From: Paraburkholderia heleia NBRC 101817
Lineage (GTDB): Bacteria > Pseudomonadota > Gammaproteobacteria > Burkholderiales > Burkholderiaceae
Reading direction: 5' to 3'
DNA: 64,000 nucleotides
Assembly: GCF_000739775.1 (NCBI RefSeq)
Contig: NZ_BBJH01000031.1
Span: 1 to 64,000 of the forward strand
The translations under genes and the position numbers were made by a program. Below, in pieces: positions 1-7,390 of the stretch; the stretch's first letter is position 1, and every line of letters begins with the position of its first letter. The notes beneath the pieces are model-generated. The model made no database searches, was not told the DNA's origin, and saw only the letters and a list, made by a program, of their open reading frames with translations.

Positions 1-474
1 GTCTCGACGCCGGCGGCCGCGCGCGCCGAAACGCCCGAAGCGTTCGCGCGCCGCGCCGACATCGCGTACGCGGTGTATTCGCCGGAGCAGCGGCATCCCG
101 TCGAAGTGGGCGCGGCCGACGAGGCGCATCTCGTCGCGTGGCTTTCCAGGCGGCTCGGCAAGCCGCTCTCGGTGCCGTCGCTGGACGAGTACGGTTACAC
201 GCTCGTGGGCGGGCGTCTCTTGCCCGGCAACACGGGGCCAGCCGCGCAATTCATGTATGAGAACGACGCGGGCGAGCGCCTCACGCTCTATGTCGGCAGT
301 TCGGCTGCGGAGCGCGACCCCGTGCGCCTCTTGCGCGACGGCAACCGCCGCACGTTCTACTGGAGCACCGAGCGCACGGGCTATGCGCTCTCGGGGCCGC
401 AGACAGAATCCAGGCTGCGCGAGATCGCACTGGACGTATGCGGCGCGCTGGGCGGCAAGCCCGGGCAGTGGTGA
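1..474 (+). CDS. Anti-sigma factor-like protein, C-terminal part (5' truncated by window edge)
   Basis: The reading frame is open from base 1 to a TGA at 472-474, so the N-terminus lies outside the window. The visible 157 residues carry the pattern of Burkholderia-type anti-sigma factors: an YAVYSPEQRHPVEVGA stretch, a HLVAWLSRRLG segment, a GGRLLPG turn, an AAQFMYE strand and a late FYWS strand. The missing part would normally hold the cytoplasmic sigma-binding segment and one membrane helix, with the visible part periplasmic. The sigma factor partner would be expected upstream. The next gene begins 25 bases after the stop, which suggests possible cotranscription. The family call rests on remembered sequence pattern; the target sigma factor is unknown. 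Confidence 0.75.
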   Translation, partial: VSTPAAARAETPEAFARRADIAYAVYSPEQRHPVEVGAADEAHLVAWLSRRLGKPLSVPSLDEYGYTLVGGRLLPGNTGPAAQFMYENDAGERLTLYVGSSAAERDPVRLLRDGNRRTFYWSTERTGYALSGPQTESRLREIALDVCGALGGKPGQW

Positions 475-499
475 TGCGCGACGCCGGCGGAGTGGGCTC

Positions 500-2101
500 A
501 TGAGCGATCCCGCGCGCCATCCCGCGCCCACCTTGCCTCCCGGCATCGACGAGGCCCGTTTCGCGCGTGCGCTCGCTGCGTTCGAAGGCATCGTGGGCGC
601 GCCGAACGTCTGCCGCGTCGGCGCGGCGCTCGATCCGTATTTCGATCCGTTCGTGCCGCTCGCCGATGCGCATGCCTTCGCGCCTTCGGCGGCGATCCTC
701 CCGGCGAGTGTCGAGGAGATCCGCGCGATCCTGCGCGTCGCGAACGAAACGCGCGTGCCGCTGTGGACCGTGTCCACCGGGCGCAACTTCGCCTACGGCG
801 GTGCGGCGCCGCGTCTGCCGGGCTCGGTCGTGCTCGACCTGCAGCGCCTGAACCGCATCCTCGAGGTGGACGAGCGCCTCGCGTGGGCGCGCGTCGAGCC
901 AGGCGTGAGCTACTTCGATTTGCACGCGCATCTGCGCGAGCAGCATCTGCGTCTGTGGGTCGATCCACCCGCGGCAGGCTGGGGCAGCGTGGTCGGCAAT
1001 ACGCTCGAGCGCGGCTTCGGTACGACCGCGTACGGCGACCACGCCGCGTCGCAGTGCGGCATGGAGGTCGTGCTGGCCAACGGCGACGTGGTGCGCACCG
1101 GCATGGGCGCGATCGAGAACGGCACGGCGTGGCAACTCTACCGGCCGGGCTATGGACCTTCGTTCGATGCGCTTTTTACGCAGTCGAACTACGGCGTCGT
1201 CACGAAGATGGGGCTCTGGCTCATGCCGGCCCCGCAGGCATTCGTGATTGGTGAAATCCAGTTCGCGCGCGAGGACGATCTCGGCGTGCTCGTCGATACG
1301 CTGCGCGCGCTGCAGCTTGGCGGCACGATACGCCAGCACGCGGTGATCGAAGGCGCGATCCGCCGCGCCGCGAGCCTCGCGCCGCGCGAGCGCTGGTACG
1401 AAGGCGAGGGCGCGATGCCCGAGGCCGCCGTTGCCGCGATGCAGCGCGATCTGGGCGTGGGCCGCTGGAATCTGCATTACGCGCTCTATGGCGCGCCCGA
1501 AGTGATCGACGTGGAGCGGCGCATCGTCGAGCGTGCGTTTGCCGGCGTGCCTGACGTGCGTTTCTCGGCGCGGCGCTATGCTGAAGGCGACGAACCGCAG
1601 GGCGGCGGCGACCGCAATCTCGCCGGCATTCCCGCGATGAGCGCGTTTCGCATGCTCGACTGGCGCGGCGGCGACGGTGGGCACGTGGACTTTTCGCCGC
1701 TCTGTCCCGCCGATGGCCGCGACGCGCTGCGCCAGTACGCGCTCGTCAAGGCGCGCGCAGCCGAGTACGGTTTCGATTACTACGGCGGCTTCACGGCGGC
1801 GGGGCGCCATCTGCACCATATATTCGCGGCGATCTTCGCGCGTGAGCGCCGTGATGATGCGGCACGCGCGGGGGACCTGCTGCGCTCGCTGATGAGCGAC
1901 GCGGGCGCGGCCGGCTACGGCGTCTACCGCTCGCATCTGCTCTACATGGACTACGCCGCGGCGCAGTACGCCTTCAACAACGGCGCGCTGTTGCGTCTCG
2001 CGCAAACGGTGAAAGACGCACTCGATCCGCAGGGGGTGCTCTCGCCGGGCAAGCAGGGCATCTGGCCCGAGGCGTGGCGTGCGCAGCGTGGCTATACGTG
2101 A
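500..2101 (+). CDS. FAD-binding oxidase of the VAO/4-cresol dehydrogenase (PCMH) flavoprotein type
   Basis: A 533-residue protein. The N-terminal FAD_binding_4 (PCMH-type) domain covers about residues 55-230 and includes the STGRNFAYGG pyrophosphate loop and the GWGSVVGNTLERG segment. The C-terminal cap domain ends in DPQGVLSPGKQGIWP, the usual family end. Such enzymes oxidise para-alkylphenols such as p-cresol, vanillyl alcohol or eugenol. An in-frame start exists upstream at 257, but it lies inside the preceding gene, and ATG 500 gives the family length (about 520-560). PCMH needs a cytochrome c subunit and no CxxCH protein is encoded next door, so this may be an oxidase or may use a remote partner. 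The phenolic substrate is not determined. Confidence is high for the family and low for the substrate. Confidence 0.85.
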   Translation: MSDPARHPAPTLPPGIDEARFARALAAFEGIVGAPNVCRVGAALDPYFDPFVPLADAHAFAPSAAILPASVEEIRAILRVANETRVPLWTVSTGRNFAYGGAAPRLPGSVVLDLQRLNRILEVDERLAWARVEPGVSYFDLHAHLREQHLRLWVDPPAAGWGSVVGNTLERGFGTTAYGDHAASQCGMEVVLANGDVVRTGMGAIENGTAWQLYRPGYGPSFDALFTQSNYGVVTKMGLWLMPAPQAFVIGEIQFAREDDLGVLVDTLRALQLGGTIRQHAVIEGAIRRAASLAPRERWYEGEGAMPEAAVAAMQRDLGVGRWNLHYALYGAPEVIDVERRIVERAFAGVPDVRFSARRYAEGDEPQGGGDRNLAGIPAMSAFRMLDWRGGDGGHVDFSPLCPADGRDALRQYALVKARAAEYGFDYYGGFTAAGRHLHHIFAAIFARERRDDAARAGDLLRSLMSDAGAAGYGVYRSHLLYMDYAAAQYAFNNGALLRLAQTVKDALDPQGVLSPGKQGIWPEAWRAQRGYT

Positions 2102-2161
2102 TCGATTTAATCAAGACTGCGTAGTGATTGGCAGGTGATTGGCAAGCGCACGGAGGACTCG

Positions 2162-2563
2162 ATGAACAGGCGGGCTTTTCTCTGCGATGCCGGTGCCGTG
2201 GCACTAGGCGCGGCATGGCAGGCGCATGCGCTTGGCGTTGCGTTTGGCGAGCGCGCGCCTCGTGCTAGCGCAGCGTTTGCGCCCCGCGCAGCGTTTGCGC
2301 CTCGCGCAGCGGTGTACGACCCGGCGCTCGCCGAGGGCCGCGTGCTCGCGCGCGCCGCGGCGAGCGCGGGATGCGTTGCGTGGGGCTTGGGCGACGGCTG
2401 TGCCGACGTGCCCGATAACGACATCGGCACCCTGTGGCACATGCGCATCGCGCAGGGTATCGAGTCAGGCGCGGCCTTGATCGGCGCGTTGCGTCCCTCG
2501 GACCGTTTCGTGCTCGCGCGGCTCGCATGCGCGCGCGGGGTGACGCTTCGCGATTTCCCTTAG
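2162..2563 (+). CDS. Small protein with Tat-type signal peptide, function unknown
   Basis: A 133-residue protein starting at ATG 2162 behind a GGAGG-like site (ggaggactcg). The N-terminus MNRRAFL followed by a hydrophobic run and AHA looks like a twin-arginine export signal with cleavage near residue 23, so the product is probably periplasmic. The mature part has scattered Cys residues but no CxxCH haem motif, so it is not an obvious cytochrome partner for the flavoprotein 60 bases upstream. Residues about 38-50 contain a doubled FAPRAA hexapeptide made by an 18-bp tandem duplication (2268-2283 and 2286-2301). I do not recognise the family. The gene order suggests cotranscription with the flavin oxidase. 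Confidence 0.6.
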   Translation: MNRRAFLCDAGAVALGAAWQAHALGVAFGERAPRASAAFAPRAAFAPRAAVYDPALAEGRVLARAAASAGCVAWGLGDGCADVPDNDIGTLWHMRIAQGIESGAALIGALRPSDRFVLARLACARGVTLRDFP

Positions 2564-2591
2564 ATCACCTTGGCGAACGCGCAGCGACATC

Positions 2592-4412
2592 TCACGTCCG
2601 GGATCGGTTCGCCGCTTTGGCGATTTCTTCGTCGCGCAGCTGGCGGCGCAGGATCTTGCCGACGGTCGACTGAGGCAGGGACGCACGGAACTCCACGATG
2701 CGCGGCACCTTGTAGCCCGTGAGCTGCTGGCGGCAGAACTGGATCAGCGCGGCTTGCGTGAGCGCGGGATCGCGCTTCACGATGAATACCTTCACGCGCT
2801 CGCCCAGCACTGGATCGGGCACGCCGATCGCCGCCACCTCGCGCACGCCGGGGTGCATCGCCACCACATCCTCGATCTCGTTCGGATACACGTTGAAACC
2901 CGACACGAGAATTATGTCCTTCTTACGGTCGACGAGGCGGATATAGCCGCGCGCGTCCATCACGCCGATGTCGCCGGTCGTGAGCCATCCGTCGGCAAAC
3001 ACCTTTGCCGTCTCGTCGGGGCGGTTCCAGTAGCCCCTCATCACTTGCGGGCCCTTGACGCAGAGTTCGCCTGGTTCGCCGATGCCGGCCCACGTGCCGT
3101 CGTCCTTGCGAAAGCGCACTTGTGTGGAAGGCGCGGGCAGCCCGATCGAGCCTTCCGGAGGCGGCTGACCGGCGTCTGCACCCGCGATATCCACGGGATT
3201 CATCGAGACGATCGGCGAGCACTCGGTGAGACCGTAGCCTTCCACGACGGGCTTGCCCGTCACGGCGCGGAACCGGTCGGCGACGGCCTTCTGCATGGCC
3301 ATGCCGCCCGCCATCGCGAGCTTGAGGCCCGAAAAGTCGCGCTGGCGGAATGCCGCGTTGTCGAGCAGCGCGCTGTAGAGCGTGTTGACCGCGCTGATGC
3401 AACTGAACGTCTCGTGCTGCAGCACCTTCATCACGCGCTTCATGTCGCGTGGATTGGCGATCAGGATGTTGCGTCCGCCGAGCGCGAGGAAGATCAGCGC
3501 ATTGATGGTGAGCGAATAGATGTGATAGAGCGGCAGCGGCGTGAGCACCGTCTCGGCGTTGGCGTCGAGCTGGTTGCCGACCCAGGCCTTCGCCTGCTGC
3601 ACGTTCGCGAGCACGTTGCCGTGCGTGAGCATCGCGCCCTTCGCGATACCCGTGGTGCCGCCCGTGTACTGGAGGAGCGCGAGATCGTCGGCGTGGGTCG
3701 CCACCGGCGCGCGTGGGGCGCGCGCGCCTTGCGCGAGTGCATCGAGCAGGCGCACCGCACGCGGCAGACGGTAGGGCGGCACCATCTTCTTCACGTGGCG
3801 CAGCATGAGGTTGACGAAGCGGCCCTTGAGGTTCAGTCCTTCGCCCAGCAAATCCCCGAGCGCCGTCACGAGGATGCGTTGCACCCGCGTGCCGGGCAGC
3901 GCTGCTTCGAGTGTGGCGGCGAAATTCTCGAACACGACGATGGTCTGCGCGCCGCTGTCCTGCAACTGATGCGCAAGCTCGCGCGCGGTGTAGAGCGGGT
4001 TGACGTTGACGACCACGGCGCCGGCCTTGAGCGCCCCGAAGAGGGCAACCGGATACTGCAGGGTGTTGGGCAGCATGATCGCGACGCGCTCGCCTGGCTG
4101 CACGCCCGCGCCCTGGAGCCAGGACGCGAACGCCGTGGCCCTGCGGGCAAGCGCGGCGTAGGTCATTGGCGAACCGGCGCTCACATAGGCGACGCGCTCG
4201 CTGAAGCGCGCCGTGCAGTCGTCGAAGAAGTGGGTGAGCGAGGCGTACCGGCTAGCGGAGATTTCGCGCGGCACGCCGCGAGGGTACGAGGCGTACCAGA
4301 TGCCGTCGGTGTCGGGAGGGGCCGCCTGAGGTGCGGCCGGCCGAGATGGGGCTGCCTGAGGTGCGGAAGCTGCCACGGGGCTCGCCGGATCAGGCTGGGG
4401 CGTTTCGCTCAT
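2592..4412 (-). CDS. Long-chain fatty acid--CoA ligase (FadD-like, ANL superfamily)
   Basis: A 606-residue acyl-adenylating enzyme that activates a fatty or related acid with ATP and CoA. The AMP-binding P-loop YTGGTTGIAKGAM lies near the middle, followed by the VEGYGLTECSP motif, the WLTTGDIG hinge region and DRKKDIILVSGFNVYP. The catalytic lysine of the C-terminal domain sits in STVGKILRRQLR close to the end. The first 35 residues are a Pro/Ala-rich extension with repeated PQAAP, unusual for FadD and probably disordered. The start at 4412 was kept because no later Met precedes the conserved WYASYP segment. It is transcribed toward the Tat-protein gene and ends 28 bases from it. Substrate chain length cannot be read from the sequence. 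Confidence 0.88.
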   Translation of the reverse strand: MSETPQPDPASPVAASAPQAAPSRPAAPQAAPPDTDGIWYASYPRGVPREISASRYASLTHFFDDCTARFSERVAYVSAGSPMTYAALARRATAFASWLQGAGVQPGERVAIMLPNTLQYPVALFGALKAGAVVVNVNPLYTARELAHQLQDSGAQTIVVFENFAATLEAALPGTRVQRILVTALGDLLGEGLNLKGRFVNLMLRHVKKMVPPYRLPRAVRLLDALAQGARAPRAPVATHADDLALLQYTGGTTGIAKGAMLTHGNVLANVQQAKAWVGNQLDANAETVLTPLPLYHIYSLTINALIFLALGGRNILIANPRDMKRVMKVLQHETFSCISAVNTLYSALLDNAAFRQRDFSGLKLAMAGGMAMQKAVADRFRAVTGKPVVEGYGLTECSPIVSMNPVDIAGADAGQPPPEGSIGLPAPSTQVRFRKDDGTWAGIGEPGELCVKGPQVMRGYWNRPDETAKVFADGWLTTGDIGVMDARGYIRLVDRKKDIILVSGFNVYPNEIEDVVAMHPGVREVAAIGVPDPVLGERVKVFIVKRDPALTQAALIQFCRQQLTGYKVPRIVEFRASLPQSTVGKILRRQLRDEEIAKAANRSRT

Positions 4413-4527
4413 GGTGGATCTCCGGGCGGTAGGGCAGGCGGATGCCTTTCATCATGCAACGCCGCGCGCCCTGCAGCCAGGAGGTCTTACCCGATGTGCG
4501 GGTGCTCGAGCGTCGTCAGAACCAGCG

Positions 4528-4561
4528 AAAAGGCCGTGCGGGCGAACCCGGCACGGCCTTT
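4528..4561 (-). terminator. Rho-independent terminator downstream of the SHS-type transporter gene
   Basis: Perfect 11-bp arms AAAGGCCGTGC (4528-4538) and GCACGGCCTTT (4551-4561) with a 12-nt loop. Read on the minus strand, the second arm runs into TTTT. It follows the MFS gene (stop at 4619) and precedes the CoA ligase start at 4412, separating the two transcription units. Confidence 0.75.
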
Positions 4562-4618
4562 CGTTGTGTTGCTGCGGTGCGGCGGCGTTTCGTTGCGGGG
4601 GCCGCCGCGTGCGGCATG

Positions 4619-5836
4619 TCAGACGCCCGACACCGCTTTCGCGGTCTGCGTCATGTCGATGCCTCGACGTTCGCGGCTGAACGGGATCAGCACTGCGATC
4701 ACGATGGCGACCGTGCCGGCGACGATAGCCATGGCCATCGAGTAGTCCTGGTTGTGCGTTTCGGCGAGCGACGCCTGCAGCGTGGCGTTCACCGAAGCGA
4801 ACAGGTTGCCGAGCTGATAGACGAGGCCCGGGAAGGTCGCACGCACTTCGTCAGGCGAGATTTCGTTGAGGTGCACCGGAATCACGCCCCAGGCGCCCTG
4901 AACCGAGATCTGCATGAGGAACGCGCCGAGTGCGAGCAGCACGGGCCCTTGCGAGAACGCCCACAGCGGCAGCACCGGCAGCGCGATCAGCGCGGCGATG
5001 AAGATCGCCTTGCGGCGGCCGATGCTTTCCGAAACGCGGCCGAAGAAGAGGCCGCCCACGATCGCGCCGATATTGAGCACGATGGTGATGATCGAAACCG
5101 TGTGCGGATCGAAGTGGTGCTGTTCGCGCAGGAAGGTCGGATACAGGTCCTGCGTGCCGTGCGAGAAGAAGTTGAACGCCGTCATCAGCACGATGGCGTA
5201 CAGGGAAAGCTTCCAGTTGTGCTTGAGCGTGGTGATGAGGCTCGGACGCGCGCGCTTTTCCATTTCCTTGAAGGCCGGCGACTCGGGCACGTGCATACGC
5301 ACATAGACCACGAGCAGCGCGGGCAGCACGCCGACGAAGAACATGCCACGCCAGCCGATGTACTGATACAGCACGCCGAACACGATCGAGGCGAGCAGAT
5401 AGCCGCTCGGATAACCCGCCTGCAGCAGCCCGGAAACGATGCCGCGCGATTTGGGCGGAATGGTTTCCATGGTGAGCGCCGAGCCCACGCCCCATTCGCC
5501 GCCCATCGCGACGCCGAAGAGCCCGCGCAGTACGATGAAGGTCGCGAGGTTGGGCGAGAAGCCCGTGAGCAGCTCGAGCAGCGAGTAACACGCGATGTTG
5601 ATCATCAGCGTGGGACGGCGGCCGTATTTGTCGGCGAGGCGGCCGAATATCAGCGCGCCGAGCGGGCGCATGGCCAGTGTCAACGTAATGGCAAAAGCCA
5701 CTGCCGGGATTTTGGTGTTGAATTCGGTGGCGATGTCTTTCAGAACGAAAACCATCAGAAAGAAATCGAATGCATCGAGCGTCCATCCCAGGTACGCCGC
5801 GATCGTGACGTTCTTCTGTTCACGCGTCCAGCTCAT
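4619..5836 (-). CDS. MFS transporter, SHS (lactate/carboxylate) family
   Basis: A 405-residue major facilitator with about 12 membrane segments. The N-terminal LGWTLDAFDFF, the loop 2-3 motif GRLADKYGRRP and MGGEWGVGSALTMETIP are typical of the sialate:H+ symporter/lactate (JEN-like) group, which moves small carboxylates with protons. Near the middle a second VSESIGRRK motif repeats the loop. The start ATG 5836 is preceded by aggagaacaatc. It lies next to CoA ligases, so a role in uptake of an organic acid that is then activated is plausible, but the substrate is an inference. The long upstream region (5837-6535) separates it from the divergent SDR gene. Confidence 0.85.
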   Translation of the reverse strand: MSWTREQKNVTIAAYLGWTLDAFDFFLMVFVLKDIATEFNTKIPAVAFAITLTLAMRPLGALIFGRLADKYGRRPTLMINIACYSLLELLTGFSPNLATFIVLRGLFGVAMGGEWGVGSALTMETIPPKSRGIVSGLLQAGYPSGYLLASIVFGVLYQYIGWRGMFFVGVLPALLVVYVRMHVPESPAFKEMEKRARPSLITTLKHNWKLSLYAIVLMTAFNFFSHGTQDLYPTFLREQHHFDPHTVSIITIVLNIGAIVGGLFFGRVSESIGRRKAIFIAALIALPVLPLWAFSQGPVLLALGAFLMQISVQGAWGVIPVHLNEISPDEVRATFPGLVYQLGNLFASVNATLQASLAETHNQDYSMAMAIVAGTVAIVIAVLIPFSRERRGIDMTQTAKAVSGV

Positions 5837-5883
5837 GTTGATTGTTCTCCTGTGATACTGCGGGCAATGCCATGTCTCCTGTC

Positions 5884-5917
5884 GGTCGCAGTTAGCGCTT
5901 CAGCGCTTACTGCGACC
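5884..5917. repeat. Palindromic repeat copy 1 (REP-like hairpin)
   Basis: Arms GGTCGCAGTTAGCGC (5884-5898) and GCGCTTACTGCGACC (5903-5917) match at 14 of 15 positions around a TTCA loop. It sits in the upstream region of the transporter gene and has a diverged sister 49 bp downstream. The shape is that of a repetitive extragenic palindrome; genome-wide copy number cannot be judged from this window. Confidence 0.65.
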
Positions 5918-5932
5918 CCATGCAAAGCTGTC

Positions 5933-5966
5933 GGTCGCAGTGAGCGCTTGTGCGCCTCACGCAATC
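5933..5966. repeat. Palindromic repeat copy 2 (diverged)
   Basis: The left arm GGTCGCAGTGAGCGC (5933-5947) differs from the left arm of copy 1 at one base. The loop is TTGT and the right arm GCGCCTCACGCAATC (5952-5966) pairs imperfectly. Both copies share the same orientation, giving a 49-bp direct repeat of hairpins. Confidence 0.55.
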
Positions 5967-6211
5967 TCATGCACGCGTCGGCATTGCCTTGTGTGGCTTG
6001 TTTGTATGGCTTGGTGCGGCCCCCCCGCAACGGGCCGCGCGCCAGCAGTGTACGCCCGGCATTAAACATTTGCATGCATCCAGGCTGGAACCCGTAGTAA
6101 TCCCTGGGGAATTCGACTGAATGTGAAAGCTATTTGTTTTATTAGTAATTTAAATGTAATTTAAAAGAAGGCGATTAAATGTGCGAAAGGCCGATCGAGA
6201 TGCCGGTCTGA

Positions 6212-6322
6212 CTGCTGCTTATTGTTCGAGTTGTCGCTGTTCTGCTGGAAGCCCGCGATGACGCTGATCGGGCCGGTCGTGTACGACGCCGTCAGGCCGA
6301 TCATGTTGCCCGCGCCCATGTG
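6212..6322 (-). pseudogene. Remnant of an outer-membrane porin gene (OmpC/Burkholderia type)
   Basis: On the minus strand these bases encode about 37 residues including GAGNMIGLTASYTTGPISV and IAGFQQN, the alternating beta-strand style of Gram-negative porins (compare the TYTAGPVSF-like strands of Burkholderia porins). No signal peptide, no other strands and no C-terminal Phe follow: the frame runs off into unrelated sequence at both ends. I read it as a decayed fragment left by a deletion. The alternative is a chance similarity of a short open frame, which seems less likely given the length of the match. Confidence 0.55.
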
Positions 6323-6535
6323 GCCGGAATGTTGCCCGAGAAGCCTACTCACCTGTTTCCTTTTCAGGGTACCCAGCCCGCATACGTTCAGCGGGAAAAG
6401 CACAAATGCCGTTTAATGAACGGTCGTGCTTTTCCCTATTTTTCTGACTGGCGGGCCCGGCTAGAATCGTTAGCATTCGTCGCGTTCCGCAATGCGGAAC
6501 TTCGGCCGGTCGGCAGATATCAAGGAGACAAAAGC

Positions 6536-7309
6536 ATGCGGGTCAGGGAAATGTTCGAGCTGGGTGGTCAGGTCGCACTCATCACCGGCGGCTCGCGCGG
6601 GCTGGGTCTGCAAATGGCGCAGGCGCTCGGCGAGATGGGCTGCCACGTGGTGCTCGCGGCACGCAAGGCCGACGAACTGGCCGAGGCCGCGGGCCAGCTG
6701 CAGGCGCTCGGCATCAAGGCGACCACGATCGTGAGCGACCTGCAGCGCGCCGAGGCTGCGAAGCCGCTCGTGGACGAGACGCTGGCGGCCTGCGGCCAGA
6801 TCGACATTCTCGTGAACAATGCGGGTGCGACGTGGGGCGCCCCCGCCGAGGATTATCCCGACGAGGCGTGGCACAAGGTCATGAACCTCAATGTGAACGC
6901 GCCGTTCTTTCTCGCGCGTGAAGTGGGCAAGCGCAGCATGATCCCGCGCCAGCGTGGCAGGATCATCAACGTGGCTTCGATTGCCGGCCTGAAGGGGTCG
7001 CTCGGGCCTATGCAGACCATCGCGTACAACACTTCGAAGGCCGCGGCCATCCATTTCACGCGTGCGCTGGCTGCCGAATGGGGCAAGTACAACATCAACG
7101 TGAACGCGATCTGCCCAGGCTTCTTTCCGTCGAAGATGTCGGCGGGCCTGCTCGACAAGCTGGGCCAGGTCGTGATCGACCATACGCCGCTGCACCGTCT
7201 CGGCGACGACGGCGATCTCAAGGGCGCCGTGGTGTTTCTCGCAAGCCAGGCGTCGCGGCACATGACGGGCCAGTATCTGGCCGTGGATGGCGGCGCCAGC
7301 ATCGTCTGA
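6536..7309 (+). CDS. SDR family NAD(P)-dependent oxidoreductase
   Basis: A 257-residue classical short-chain dehydrogenase. The Rossmann cofactor motif TGGSRGLG is at about residues 18-25, LVNNAG near 92, the catalytic Ser within NVASIAG, and the YNTSK pair (catalytic Tyr and Lys) near residue 163. GG near the end (AVDGGASIV) is the usual family finish. ATG 6536 has a good AAGGAGAC site; longer frames reach upstream into the porin-remnant region and were rejected. The Arg after the glycine motif and an Arg following the second strand (AARKADEL) hint at NADPH, but this is only suggestive. The CoA ligase gene starts 81 bases after its stop and may be cotranscribed. Confidence 0.88.
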   Translation: MRVREMFELGGQVALITGGSRGLGLQMAQALGEMGCHVVLAARKADELAEAAGQLQALGIKATTIVSDLQRAEAAKPLVDETLAACGQIDILVNNAGATWGAPAEDYPDEAWHKVMNLNVNAPFFLAREVGKRSMIPRQRGRIINVASIAGLKGSLGPMQTIAYNTSKAAAIHFTRALAAEWGKYNINVNAICPGFFPSKMSAGLLDKLGQVVIDHTPLHRLGDDGDLKGAVVFLASQASRHMTGQYLAVDGGASIV

Positions 7310-7390
7310 TTACGCACGGTACGCAGCGCCGGCCGTACGCGAGCGGCTGGCGCCCGCGTTCTTCACAAGTCTTGCCTGACGGAGCCCGCC

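Larger units (their letters stand above)
5837..6535. other. 699-bp intergenic region with palindromic repeats and a porin remnant
   Basis: No intact gene is visible. The left part holds two related inverted repeats (5884-5917 and 5933-5966). The stretch 6115-6185 is unusually AT-rich for this genome. The segment 6212-6322 encodes, on the minus strand, a recognisable piece of a Gram-negative porin. The right end carries the AAGGAGAC ribosome-binding site of the SDR gene. Confidence 0.7.

Noticed and set aside
2162..2563. Small Tat protein as the cytochrome subunit of the PCMH-type enzyme
   Set aside because: No CxxCH haem-binding motif is present.
5837..6535. Insertion-sequence remnant in the transporter/SDR gap
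   Set aside because: No transposase-like frame or terminal inverted repeats with target duplication were seen; only small palindromes and a porin fragment.
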